NCBI GenBank assembly: GCA_000328365.1
Contig: KB312525.1
Location: 142,401 to 206,400, forward strand
Direction: 5' to 3'
Source: Capitella teleta
Lineage: Eukaryota > Annelida > Polychaeta > Capitellidae
Length of the DNA: 64,000 nt
The notes below the pieces were generated by a model. The model had not been told where the DNA came from. It saw nothing but the letters and a program-made list of their open reading frames with translations, and ran no database searches. Position numbers and translations under genes: made by a program. Shown here piece after piece: positions 23,001-35,075 of this stretch. The number at the start of each line of letters is the position of its first letter. The stretch's first letter is position 1.

Positions 23001-25230
23001 GTACGCAAAAGACACAGCTCTACAAAAATTAGTACCTCTATATAATGTACAAATCATTGAAAACTATACCTATTAACAAAATGGCTGATGTGAAATTAGT
23101 TACAAAGAATCAGGCTATGACCAAAAAAATAACTCACTGTAAAATATCTTTAGTGCTATCTTTTACTATTTCAAAGCTTTAATAAGTAAAACTGTCAAAT
23201 TGTACCAAAAAAAAAATCACTGACCTTTAAGCGAATCGAAACGAAACTCCGAAAATTGTGCACAAATCCACAACCTTGCGGAAAAAAAATGAAATCCTGA
23301 CACTTGGGCCACCAGTTCCTGCTGTGTGGTGCAGCGTCCTGCTCCTCTGTGATATATCAGAGGCCGCGAAGGTTCAAGGCGGGGACTCGAGAGGTGGACC
23401 TCGGCAACCAGCGTGTCTCGAGCGGCTTCGAAGCTATCTCTCTTGCAAATCACTCAAGCGTGAAGTCTTAAGGCTTCAGAGGTATGCTCAGTGTTCAGAG
23501 AGGAGAAGGAAAAAATACATCGGGTTGACGACCCAACCCTTAGCCCGGCACATGTTTCCTTATCAGCTTTGTTCTAATGAGTAAGCTTACGTCATCAGGA
23601 CATTCTAGGGTTTGGGTGTCGCGATATGAGTAAGTTTTGGGAGCTGGTATATTGCAGGGTTTCCCGGGGAGTTGGGGAGAGCGGTGACCATTTGTGACAC
23701 AGAGTTCGCGGGGGTCACGGGGAGCCTTCAACAACCTTGAGGTAACTATCAGCTGACATCACTCAAACGTAGTATATGGAGCAGGTTTTCTCGTTATGCT
23801 CTGCGCCATTCAATCTTTCGCATGCACCAGTGGCCACGATCAGCCGAGTGTAACATCACGAAGAACGCCACTGAAAGCGGCACTTGTATTTGCATTGCAA
23901 AGTGTACATTGTTCTATCATACATGATTCCCATCTGAGGTCAAGGGTTGACCAGCGCAGAGCCATTGACGTCACATTGATTTCTACCCAGTACAACAGGT
24001 ACACCCCAAATGATATGTAGCCTATTGTATCAAACATCAGCTTCCAATTGTGCCGGTTCAAGTGGAATTTCAGACATGCATGCCCCACCCCTCTCGGCTG
24101 TACACGTGGTAATCCACCCACAGATTGAGAGATGATCACCAAGATGCATTTATCAATTATGAGCATATACGTTGGATTTGATCGCCGGTTGACCTCAAAT
24201 GCCTCGACTTCCTTCGCATTGTTGATTAGCAACCAAAAAAGTCGTGAGGCATCAAAAGTGGAATGTGGAACGAAGAAGAACAGTTCTGTCTCTTCTTTTC
24301 ATTTTTTTTTCCTCTTTTTTTTTTCTCAATGCTGTCACCTTGACTTCTTGCTTTGCCAATATATATGTAGCACTTAAACCTTTCGAAATGCTATGGGTGC
24401 GTTGTGTATTGTGAGTACGTTTCACTGTCACGACTCGTTTACAATTTATGATCCAGTTTAATTCAACTGTTTTAAACCTATTATTTCAAAAAGGAGACCA
24501 AGGTTAACAGGAAGAACGCTTGTTGGTTTCAAATAGCTTTTGCGATGGTTTTTACGTACGTGTATGTGTCGATATGCAAATTCATAACATTTTTCAGGGT
24601 AGCGAGGTTAATATTTTTAAAGTTTATTACAGTGAAGACTTATATAAAGATTTGAATATATGGCCTTGCATAGGTAAATAAAAGTTCAAATTGAAGATTA
24701 GTTTCTCTGCAGGTGATTCAGGACAAGGGCAAGACATTCTATAATACTGCATTGCTCTCCATTGCCTCTGAACTTCTGAAGTATAAATGCCGAATGTTAA
24801 TGGCGGGGACATTCCTGGTTGAACTTAACATTTTATTGAATAAGTCCTTGTTTATACGAGCAGTAAATAAGCGCAGTTTCCAATCAACGCAGAGCTCGCG
24901 TCCCACGGGATTCTCTATGATTATGGTGTGAATGCCGAGCGCGGTGCCTTCAGGGATATAATATTATGGATGTGAGATCTATGATTATGACATAATGATG
25001 TTGAGTTTAAACTTTATTTACAAGACCTTTCAACGTCTTCTCCACCTCGCTTCATCGAAAAAGACATTTATTAACCCGCTTGGTGAGCCTTTTGAATCAA
25101 AAGCCAGGAGGCGTGGATGTACAGTTCCACCTCGCGAACCAATGGATTTTGAATAATTAGGACCTACATTCATAAAAGGATATTGCGGAGGAGAAACCGT
25201 TCAAAGAGGTCTGTTCAGATGAAGAATAGA
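20075..25230. other. Intergenic interval, no gene recognised
   Basis: About 5 kb upstream of the giant PAN gene. The open frames here are short and without recognisable domains. There is a short A-rich repeat (AAAAAAAC units) at 21570-21597 and a TATAGC triplet repeat near 22753-22771. I see no repeat family, RNA gene or conserved exon. Upstream control elements of the PAN gene may lie here but cannot be identified by eye. Confidence 0.4.
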
Positions 25231-25234
25231 TCAC

Positions 25235-25325
25235 TTGTCGGGCATTCGACCCAGACCACCCGGACGCCGAGCTTAATCGTGGCTAGATGAACGCCTTGAC
25301 AACTCGACCACTGCACTGGTAAGAA
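25235..25325 (-). mobile_element. Degenerate tRNA-like (Ser/Leu-type) SINE head
   Basis: The minus strand shows GTGGTCGAGTTGTCAAGGCG, close to the 5' half and A box of a class II tRNA. About 60 bases on comes GTCTGGGTCGAATGCC, a damaged B box. The spacing fits a Ser/Leu-type tRNA with a variable arm. The damaged B box and poor acceptor stem argue for a SINE or tRNA pseudogene, not a working tRNA. Confidence 0.4.
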
Positions 25326-25571
25326 TCACAAAATACTGACTCGTGTTTTTATCAGAATTAAAATGTAATTGGTATTGTGATTATTTTGTTTATTTGAACC
25401 GACGATTTTGCTGTACTGTGTAGCTTATAAATGACGTTAAGCCATATATCATTATTCTGATTTGTTGTATCGCTAAACATGATCGGATCCTGGCCAAAAT
25501 GTTCCTGGTGGTTCCATAACAGACGTACGGCGACGGACATTCTGAAATGGACCAAGCTCATTGAACCATGA

Positions 25572-26018
25572 TACAGAGTGGACCAAAAGTATTCTATATA
25601 TCCATGTTTAAAACAAAACTCTAAAATGTGCTAAAATGTATCAATTATTCCAAAAAAATAAATACCTGGTATGGATTAACTATATGTTGTTCTACGCCCA
25701 TTTATGCAAAGAAATCAAGTAAAAAGTCAATTGTGGATAAGGAAGGAACATTTAAATACGAGTGGTAGTACGAGTGAGATGAATGCATTCTATTAACTGA
25801 GATAAATCGGCATAAATGTTGATGAAATTGAAATAGAAATGAAATAGCACCACAGCATGTTAAACTAACCTGTAGCCATACTAAGTGTTTCTCTTATCTG
25901 TGTGTCATTTTTACACTGCGATCTGTTTCGCAACACTTTCTGGGAAATATGTAGCACCATTGAAAAGTATTGAGATCTTTAACATGGAGTAGATAGACTA
26001 CTTTTGGCCCACTCTGTA
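25572..26018. mobile_element. Mariner-type MITE, 447 bases
   Basis: The ends are inverted repeats. The left end reads TACAGAGTGGACCAAAAGT and the right end, in reverse complement, TACAGAGTGGGCCAAAAGT; about 25 of the first 28 bases match. Both ends are at TA, the target used by Tc1/mariner elements. The interior has no transposase frame, so it is non-autonomous. A lone right end of a related element occurs at about 34501-34531. Confidence 0.75.
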
Positions 26019-26225
26019 TAATGGACAGTCTCGTGGATAAATTTACTCAATATGGAATGACCACCAGATGAATAGAATATAAAGTGAGTGCTACTGCTAT
26101 ACAATAAGCCGATAAGTGTATGTGCTTTAACAACGGAGAAATACAAGAGAACTTGATGTAGGAAAGAAGACGAATATCCGTCTCCACACTGTGGCTACAT
26201 GGTTCGCAGAATGATCGAAGGAAGC

Positions 26226-26766
26226 CATGAATAGAAATAATAAGCCATGAATAGAAATAATAAGCCATGAATAGAAATAATAAGCCATGAATAGAAATAA
26301 TAAGCCATGAATAGAAATAATAAGCCATTGAATAGAAATAATAAGCCATTGAATAGAAATAATATTGAATAGAAATAATAAGCCATTGAATAGAAATAAT
26401 AAGCCATGAATAGAAATAATAAGCCATGAATAGAAATAATAAACCATTGAATAGAAATAATAAGCCATTGATTAGAAATAATAAGCCATTGAATAGAAAT
26501 AATAAGTCATTGAATAGAAATAATAAGCCATGAATAGAAATAATAAGCCATGAATAGAAATAATAAGCCATGAATAGAAATAATAAGCCATTGAATAGAA
26601 ATAATAAGCCGTTAAATAGAAATAATAAGCCATGAATAGAAATAATATGCCATGAATAGAAATAATAAACCATTGAATAGAAATAATAAGCCATTGAATA
26701 GAAATAATAAGCCATGAATAGAAATAATAAGCCATGAATAGAAATAATAAGCCATGAATAGAAATC
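26226..26766. repeat. Minisatellite, 19-20 base unit, about 28 copies
   Basis: Tandem copies of ATAAGCCATGAATAGAAAT (19 bases) are interspersed with a 20-base variant containing CCATTGAAT. Copies are nearly perfect, which points to recent expansion. The open frames across it are translation artefacts of the repeat. The array starts about 200 bases right of the mariner MITE. Confidence 0.95.
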
Positions 26767-26769
26767 CTT

Positions 26770-29700
26770 CACACTCTACAGCAGCGTCACCACGACAATC
26801 GAAATAAATGCATATGCACCAAAGGCATGTGGCACACGATGAAATTACTTTATATCTGATTAAATTTCAATTTTCTAGAACTGGGTTGTTTATTATTTAT
26901 ATCATAATCTCATTCATGTGCTGACTATTGCATGATTCTTGTACGTTCTATTCTTGTGAACATCGCTGACAGTTATGAACAATGATCAGCTCCACAGTCG
27001 AAATGACAATAACAGAAACGATGTTCACTCTGCAATTGCAGACTGCAGGCATAATATTTCTGTCAACCTCGTGCCTTTGCAGTGAGCGTGTCACTGCATC
27101 TCATTCATCTCCTGTCAAACGTTTTGATTTTCAGATGTGGTTCCTCCAGTGCTTTTCACCCGAAGAAGCCTTCAATTTCGTCCCACTGAAAAAGTTCTGA
27201 TCTGTTTTATAGTCATCTGTCACAAAATACATCAGCCGTAGGCAAATCGTGCCGAAGCTAATATTTTTTGGGAAATGCATAGATTTCAACCACCTAAATA
27301 CAATGCCGTAGAGGGATAAACTAATTTTCCTACAGAAATGTTTTTTGTGGGTTGAAATATTTACGCCCGGAACATGACGTGGGGTATAACTTCGCAGCCT
27401 AGCAACGCAATTACAACATTTTAGCAACATTTTAGCAGTTTTTCATGAACCTAAGTGGGTCAGCAACTAAATCAGACTAATCGGAAGTCGTACAATGTAA
27501 TTTCCGGTTAGATAAATAGGTTTTCATAATCGAAAAACACTCAAATTCAATGATCGAAGTTGGTATTTATTGCGATAGTTTTCTTATTTCTGGCATTATA
27601 CGGGACAAAGGGTGATTGTATAACGTATTGACCTATCGGGATACCAAGGCATTTTACTATAAAATTCAAAGATATGAATAACCACAAAAAAATAGTATGC
27701 TGGCTGCGAATCGAACATTATCCTCAAAATTCACATGAGGCAAAATAATACCAGTTGAACCATTATTTGATGGATAATGCAAGCTAATTATTTTTCAAAA
27801 TTACATATTCTCAAAATCAATTCTACGCTTAACTATCCCACGTGGACAGAATTTAAAAATGATTCACTTCAGGTGTGATATGCCTATCGACAGAGCAAAA
27901 ATCTGAACGATTTTGGGCATTCAACATCCATTTATGAGCCGATGTATTCTATCATATGATCTTAATGACATAACAGGAATTATTATATCATTGTCCTGGG
28001 TGTGAACATTGATTAGCAACTGCTTTTATATCTTTACGTCTCCCTGAAAATGTTATAAAATGTGATATTATAACCCCACCCCCTATTAGGCTCATTTGAG
28101 CATCTGGCTCAAACAGACACTTCTTACAAATCCTCTTGTCTATTAATAAAAATTGCATTATAACAAGGAAAACTTCAAGAGGCTTTTAACCAAATCAATT
28201 GAAGCGGAAGTCTGAAAATCCTATTTCCGGTGAGCTTTTTGTGTTATAGATAGTACCCTTTTCCATAGATTGTTCTATAGTCATCATCCAAGGAGTTGAT
28301 GATGGATTATTTTACTTTAACTAGGCCTTGTTATGAGTGATAAAGCCTACCTGGGGTCATACAATTCAATTTCCGGTTTGCAGTACCGATTTTAGCAGCT
28401 AGTGGGTTATATAACTGGCGTGGTTATTTCTGAATATACTTATACTGGTTGCTATCATTTGACAGCATTGTGTATTTACTTATTGATATATTTTCCGCAA
28501 TCTGATAACAAATATGAATGCCTACTTGTTGGGAGTGTAATAGTAACGTTTATCAAAATGACTCATTAGTCTTCATATCACCATAATATTGTGTTAGATT
28601 ATAAAATATGCATACGACCGTCGAGAGCACAGTTAGAACCAAATGTGTAATTAAATTTAATGTCTGTATAGATCGATGATACAATTATTGGCCTACAGAA
28701 ACAATAAAATAATATTTAGCAAATTTTACGAATCCAAAATGAATTTAAAATGAAATATTAAAAGGGCGCGGAATGGAGAGAAATGAAATGTCGTCTGCTG
28801 AACGAGCGATATCCAAGAAAAAGTTCGCCGGCGTTTACAAGGAATTGCGCGAATTTTAGGACTACGAGACGGCCAAATGTAATGTAAAAACGGCGATGTA
28901 ATATTTCGAAATTTGCCTGTGTGGCGGCAAAGATAAGCAATTTTTCGGTTTTGGAGAGGTCAGTTTTGACTGCTGAAAAAAAAGCATGGCCTCTAAAGCT
29001 ATTGCTTGGCCCCTCAGAAATCCATATATAAGGTTTCAATATTTGGTTCAAAAAGGGTCCACGTTGATCGTTTAAACAGTATTTTTGCCACTAAAATCGG
29101 TATAACAACCGGAAGTGGAATTTTTTGTGACTTCCGGTTGGTTTTACTACGTCATAAAACAACCTAACTAACTACACGCAAAACATATAAACAGATTTTA
29201 AAAATATCTTGTGAATGTGTTGCAGGGCTGCAAAATTATACCCTTGTCATATTTTGTAAATGTTCTTATTAAATCATCCCAGATAAAATAGGTCCAGGAG
29301 AAAATTAATCAAAACTGAATTAATTTGTACAAAATGCATCAGGATCTGTTCGAATCAAAATTAAATTGATTACGATTAAAATATAACTAAATTAACATAA
29401 AGTGGTATTTTTGGGGCTCAAAATTTGAAACCCCGAGAATATGAGGCCTTGGAAAGAAATTCAATTGGCCCCCTCCAGATCAGTAAATGGGGGCATATTA
29501 TTGAATGTTTATTTCAGGACAGAATGTATTATAAATTTGGACATTAAACGTGACCTGAGGCCCCCCGCGAGACACAAACGTCTGTGCGGGGTGAATTAAC
29601 AAAATTCAACAAAAAACTAAGCTCGATGCAATTTATTTTATCATAAAACAATTTAGTTTTAAGAAAAATCCTTAAAAAACATAAAAATATTGTAAACGTG

Positions 29701-29830
29701 TTCCTTTGTTATGGCGTTATACTCCATGTCATATAGAAAAGTCAATATTTGACCCGAAAAAAAAAAAACTTTCTGGCTGAAAATTAATTTAGATCTTTAG
29801 AAGCTGAACTAAAGAGACCAGGATCTACCG
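26770..29830. other. AT-rich intergenic interval with recurring CCGGAA motifs
   Basis: No gene recognised. The motif TTTCCGGT or its complement ACCGGAA recurs near 27505, 28228, 28371, 29107 and 29143. In two places it sits in a longer shared context (TACAATxxAATTTCCGGTT, near 27490 and 28360). This suggests old copies of one repeat or a cluster of ETS-type sites. Confidence 0.4.
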
Positions 29831-29837
29831 TTTGCAC

Positions 29838-29874
<37 letters not shown>

Positions 29875-29882
29875 AATAAAAG
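29838..29882 (+). repeat. Poly(A) tract ending in AATAAATAAA
   Basis: About 34 consecutive A followed by AATAAATAAA. It could be the tail of a retroposed copy, but no SINE or LINE body was recognised just to its left. Confidence 0.7.
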
Positions 29883-29884
29883 CC

Positions 29885-31770
29885 TCGGCACGTTTTGTCT
29901 ACGGAATGGCGCAGACTATTATGTTAGGGTATGATAATGTTCAACACTGATACATAGAATATCAATCCGGTGATGGAAAGGATTTTATTATATCCCTGGA
30001 ATTGATAATTAGGTAATTTAACACAAACTTTCAAATGAATACATTAGTTCCTTGTCAGAGCTAACATTACACTCGTATGTCGTGGGTTCTATATTTGGCC
30101 TTCCTCACCGCAACCTACAACACGCGAATGAACCCGAATTCAGTGTTTATTATGAAAACAAACCAACGCATTTCAAATAAACACGGAAGTAACTGTGGTT
30201 TTCAAACTGTCACGAATAGAAATGGTGTGACATGGTAAGCCGCAGACCCTCTCCTCATTTGCCCGACCACGCCTAGATTTGGTGTGGGTGGCGCATGCTT
30301 ATTTTATGTGGCCTTTATTTACTTGTGTGTTGGTAAAATAAACCAATTTTTTACGGAATTTTAAAATTATTCTTCACCATTCTGGCTCCATATTTTTCAC
30401 TTGGTGACCCTGGGAATGACTCATCATAAATTCACTATACCATACGAGCTACGAATTTACTAGAATTATTATCGACTCATTCCGGATTATTTCTTTGGTG
30501 GCTTGAAAAATTTGGCCAGACATGCCCGAAAACACGAATACTCTCTTGTGGCATCGATATGACTCCATGGTGCGCCTGAACTACTATCGTAAAATATTTT
30601 TGTGATTGAACTTTGTATCTAGTCTTCAGAACGTTGCAACAAGACCTAAGGCTGTGCTCTACTGCTTAGGCTAGCCTAAACAGTAGCCTGTCAGGGAAAG
30701 TCCAACGTATGCAAGTATATACAATTGTACATGATTTGTGATCGATGGGCTTGAAACATTGGTATTTTTCGTCAAATATCGTGTGCAGTACATCGCCAGA
30801 GCTAGAGGTCGTGTGGGAGTGGTTGGCAATGCTCTTTTTGCGAGCCCTTCACTTTGATCTAATTGAGTAACACCCACCTTATTACTCAATCAAGGGCGCA
30901 AGGTCTGATACCTTACATCCTTGGTTGAGTGAGAAGTTTGTGAGAGGTTGTTGCTTTCCTCGAGAAACTCATTTCAGCATCTCCCTGTATGGTTCTATCT
31001 AATACAGAACAAGAAACTGTATTCTGAATCACGAAACAATTGAAAATATGAATCAAAGTTCTTATTCTAGAAACATAATTATGACAGTGATATTCTTTTG
31101 ATATGATATTTCACATTTTTCTGCGTTTGCTTTCATTCTCAGTCGTGATATCCGTTTAGGGACATTTTTACCCAATATTTTGGGTGTGGCTTTAGCGGTA
31201 TTTTTTAAAGCGCAAAAAGACGAGGTTTCTGTTGATTCATAACGTTGCAAACATCGTTGCAGGTCTCGTCTTTCGTAAGGAGTGGAGGTCGGTTATAAAA
31301 CAGGTATATTCAGCCTCTTCTTCAGGTTATTTCGCAAGCATTTTGCGTTGTGTAAGGTGTACGGAGCACTACACATATGTTGGGACCGTCAAGGACTTAT
31401 GACTCACATTCGTTGCATAAACATTTAAGTCTACATGTTATATGCATGATTTATGCAGTAAATGCCAGTGCGTAGAATATGTGAGTCAGGGAGGTTCCAT
31501 AACACGATGCAAGACCTACCCTCGCCCTGATCACAGCAAAGAAGGTGACTCTGGGTGGCACTTGATGACTTAAGCTGATGACTCACTGATTACCATAGTA
31601 ATTCTCCAGTTGAGAAAATAGGGAATTTCTTTATTCCAAATTGTACAATTACCTTGAGAGTGAATTACTATTGCGAGTATGGGTATGTTGCATCTAAAAC
31701 AGCTGACATAGTAACATCGCTGTGGGCTCACAGGAGAATAACTACACACATATCTGTTAATTTACACCCG
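29885..31770. other. Intergenic interval, nothing recognised
   Basis: Only short open frames without domain character. No RNA gene or repeat family recognised. Confidence 0.35.
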
Positions 31771-31774
31771 AAAA

Positions 31775-31783
31775 TTATATAAA
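31775..31783 (+). promoter_or_regulatory. TATA box candidate before a small ORF
   Basis: TTATATAAA on the plus strand, about 130 bases upstream of a 64-codon open frame that ends on a polyadenylation signal. Confidence 0.3.
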
Positions 31784-31909
31784 CCCGATCAGTGATCGAC
31801 AGTTTACTTCAAGGCTCTGGACTGAGCTCTTAAGAACTTTTGGTGTCCAAATTTACACATACTACTGTATTCCCCCAATCTATCTAATTAATTAACGAGG
31901 CTCGATTGG

Positions 31910-32104
31910 ATGGAACAGCTTCCCTGGGCACACTCCCAAAAGATGAACTCGACGCCTTACGCAGAGTTTGTTTTTCGAGGACCAGTTCGCATTTTAGACG
32001 ACGTACTGTCTTCGGAAGAGATCAGAAAGGCTCCGTCCATACTGCGGTGCCCAGCACATCAAGTACGATACTACGTAATCGTTAAGGTGCCAAGGGAACT
32101 TTAA
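31910..32104 (+). CDS. Possible small single-exon gene, 64 residues
   Basis: The frame starts with MEQLPWAHSQ and ends with VKVPREL. I do not recognise it. It has no signal peptide or membrane segment and contains FRGPVRILDDVLSSEEI. Support is contextual: a TATATAAA box about 130 bases upstream and an AATAAA (32103-32108) overlapping the stop codon. The PNLDC1 gene in this window also has its polyadenylation signal on its stop codon. Chance remains a real possibility. Confidence 0.25.
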   Translation: MEQLPWAHSQKMNSTPYAEFVFRGPVRILDDVLSSEEIRKAPSILRCPAHQVRYYVIVKVPREL

Positions 32105-32559
32105 TAAACACTTACTGTGTGCTTTATTTTAATATGATTACGCAGACTCTAACGATGCTTGTAAGCTCTCGGACAGAGGAGGCATAAAACTGGTCTCATC
32201 TCTCTCGCTTGTTAAATCTAAATGATTCGATTCTACTGCGATTGTTGCGTTAAATATTATACAATCGCGGGACGCTGATGAACGCGTCATCTAGAACCAT
32301 TATGCAAATTATCCTTTGTCCCAAATTATCTGACCGTAGGCTCTTTTACCGTCCTATTCACGCAATAGCGTTGGTCATTGGAATACATGTTAAAAGTAAC
32401 GAGGCTTCACAAAAACAAAAAATCTAGTAAATAAGTCATCACATTCGGACACATCGCACACATCGCCATGCCCTGGCAATGTTTTGCAGATGCATATTCT
32501 GGCTCCGTGTAACCGCCGACACATGTGGCACCATATATAAGGTGCTGTCAAACACCACA

Positions 32560-33045
32560 CCTATATGTTTCTTGCCCCACTCTCTCATCGTTTAAGTTCA
32601 TGTGCGAAACTAAATCGTCTGCTTGATATCGATTTTGAATTACAAAAACTTAGTCTTGCTGGGTTTAAGTTTCAACAAATTTCTTGCCATCCAGGTCTGT
32701 ATTTGTTTCATGGCCGACTCCATGCGATCCTTGGTGCTTGTGATGTCATCGAGGGTGCTGATGGCGAATACCTGTGTGTCGTCTGCATACATGTGGAAGT
32801 TGACATTCTCTTTCCTTAGAAGTTCTCCTTAGTTTGTGGTGTACATAATGAATAAAATTGGACCCAGCACCGATCCCTAGGGCACTCCGCATGTCAGCGT
32901 CCTTGCATTCGGATTCTGTACTCGTAGAACGCGATTTGTCATGACTTGAGCCACTCTGGAGCAGTACCGGCCATGCCAAAGACCTTCTCACATCGGTCCA
33001 ACGTCTGTCCATGATCAATTATATCAAACGCAGCTAATTCACTGG
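32560..33045 (-). mobile_element. L2/CR1-like LINE reverse transcriptase fragment, decayed
   Basis: Reverse transcriptase blocks are readable on the minus strand in order: AFDIIDHGQTLDR, then GSVLGPILFIMYTTN, then HMYADDTQVFAI with the catalytic YADD, then RNFLKLKPSKTKFL. This order and wording match the L2/CR1/Jockey side of LINEs. Stops and frame changes show that it is dead. Only the middle of the RT domain survives. Confidence 0.85.
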
Positions 33046-33399
33046 TTCCCTGGTCATATTTATATAATGACACAGGCACACACCGATGATGACACGTGAT
33101 ATCTCATCGGCTGCTAGTTATAGTAACATTTAGCCAACTGGTCGTATTCAGCAAATACTGTGAATTCATTTTCACTCGCCTCGCCTTGTAAGCCATCTTG
33201 GGAATTCCGAGTGACGTCATGTGAGAATCGAGTGAAATGGATGTACCAAAATAGGGGTGATTTTTCATCGGTGTGTGTCTCTGCTTCATTTCAGTTACAC
33301 AGGAGACCAGTGAAACGCAGCAGATGGATCCAATAAAAACAGCAGAGCTACCTTTTTCTGATCCACGGCCCGTGTAAAATAAAAAATAAAAAATAATTA

Positions 33400-33727
33400 A
33401 ATAATTAAAATTTTAATTTATATAGCGTAAAATCCAAAGAGCTATAAACGCTATTCACAATAAACAGAATACAAGGTACGACGATTAATGGGTTACATGG
33501 AATAAAAATTTTCTCGGAATAAAAATGTCTTCAGTTGACTTTTAAAACTGTTAAAAGAGTCAGCACTTCTCAAAGAGTCAGGTAAAACGTTCCAGGTGCG
33601 TGGTGCAGCCACACTAAAAGCACGATCATGCATTAAAATAGAAGTGGTGAAAGGCAGAGTAAATACAGGCGCGCTGCTGCCACGTGATGGTCGGTCCGAA
33701 TAATGCACATGAATTAAGATCCTCATA
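33400..33727 (-). mobile_element. LINE 3' end (C-terminal RT tail and 3' UTR)
   Basis: The minus-strand frame 33726-33493 contains the tail typical of L2/CR1-like ORF2: RAFSVAAPRTWNVLPDSLR followed by FKSQLKTFLF. The next 90 bases downstream are AT-rich with TATATAGCG, as in such 3' ends. It lies upstream of, not downstream of, the RT fragment at 32560-33045 on the same strand, so it is a separate insertion. Confidence 0.8.
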
Positions 33728-33729
33728 GA

Positions 33730-34500
33730 CCTTTGCCAATGCGGACTCAGTGCTTTGCTTAAGGCGACTGCGGCGCTTTTGATGTTTTATTTTCTCAACG
33801 TATCATCATTATGCCATGCATGTATTTCTTAGCGACCCTTTGAAGTCGCCTTTGTGTTTTTTTGTACTTTCGGAGTTTACTTTGATTTATATTGATCATA
33901 TTACGTGTATGAGTTAGCGCATTATAGACGCACGTGTATTTTAGTTTTGAGTTCCTAGAACCAAATATTACGCGTAATTTTGTGTGTCTTGCAACGGTAG
34001 TTTGTGGCAGTATAATTCATTTGTTTTGCATCTCTTTGCCGTGGCGCCCAGTGTAAATGCTGAGGCATTTTTATGGTTATATGACGTAAAAACATTAAAT
34101 GAGTGTCGAATTAAAAATCAGTTTATGACAGCTCGGCGAGATGCCAGACTGCCCAGGGGGCATTCATTAGCATGTAATTTGGGATGTAGTTTACATTATA
34201 GAGTCGTTTAGTTAGAAGCCTTTCCCGGTCCTGCGTCAGTTGCTGAGACGCGCAGGGACTGATGCCAGGATAGGCGCAGAATGGTTAGTTTTCATTGTTT
34301 AGTTGTACCGTTTTTATATGTATTTTTCATTTATAGAGCATCGCTTTGATCATCAATAAAGGATATCATTGATCGCCATCGTCCTGTATCCTGGTGTCCC
34401 TAATTGCCACTCCAATTCGGTGGTAGTAGCGTCTCGGGCTCACGGAAGCGTCTGTTGTCCGTTATAATGATGAGAATGAGCTTGCATATGTGCTCTCATT
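33730..34500. other. Intergenic interval between LINE relic and solo MITE end
   Basis: No gene recognised. There is a near-palindrome CCTGCGTC...GACGCGCAGG near 34230-34257 and an AATAAAGGATATC at about 34356. Confidence 0.3.
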
Positions 34501-34531
34501 GAGTAGATGGACTACTTTTGGCCCTCACTGT
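34501..34531. mobile_element. Solo terminal repeat of a mariner-type element
   Basis: The sequence GTAGATGGACTACTTTTGG followed by CCCTCACTGTA matches the right end of the MITE at 25572-26018 with a few changes. No partner end is visible to the left, so this is a truncated copy. Confidence 0.6.
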
Positions 34532-34783
34532 ATATATACACAAAATTTGAAATATTTTAGGCACAAAAAGTTTTTGAAGCGCACCAATAATCATAATAGC
34601 ATTTTATTTCTATCAACTCCTGATTACATCCACAAAAATACACATCTTGTATTGGTTTGAAGATGTTGTTAAGCATTTACCAATAGAGGCATAGCTGGCA
34701 TTAAATATGAAACATGCATAGGAAAGGTGAAGTTTAACTGAGACTACGGTAATAAAATATTAACCAGCGTGACGTGTACGCTT

Positions 34784-34789
34784 TTTATT
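34784..34789 (-). terminator. Polyadenylation signal of the second PAN gene
   Basis: AATAAA on the minus strand, about 290 bases after the stop at 35076. A second copy lies at 34796-34801. Confidence 0.5.
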
Positions 34790-35075
34790 AGCATTTTTAT
34801 TCATTCCCATTGTCTGTTATATAATATCATTTAATTGCAATAAAAATAAAACTTTCAGAATTCTAAGTTTTTATAACATGATTAGTAGAATAACATTGAA
34901 TACATGATACAAGATTATCATATTGCAGATGAAAGTTATATTTCAGCATAAATCCTGTTGACCACCTCTCAGTCTTCCTGGTATCTGTGATGCAAAGTGG
35001 ATTCCTACGAAGCAAAAAAAAAAAAAACACAGTTTGCCTGTACCATGGTATTCATTTTTTACTCTGTACCTTCTA

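Noticed and set aside
26226-26766. CRISPR-like regular repeat array
   Set aside because: Copies are directly tandem with no unique spacers, in an animal genome.
26047-26772. 241-codon open frame with repeated YYFYS motifs
   Set aside because: It is the translation of the 19/20-base minisatellite; all frames of such a repeat stay open.
20075-34780. LTR, retroviral or Polinton-type element in the gene-poor interval
   Set aside because: No long terminal repeats, gag/pol-like motifs or capsid-like frames were recognised; the repeats seen are LINE, SINE and mariner type.
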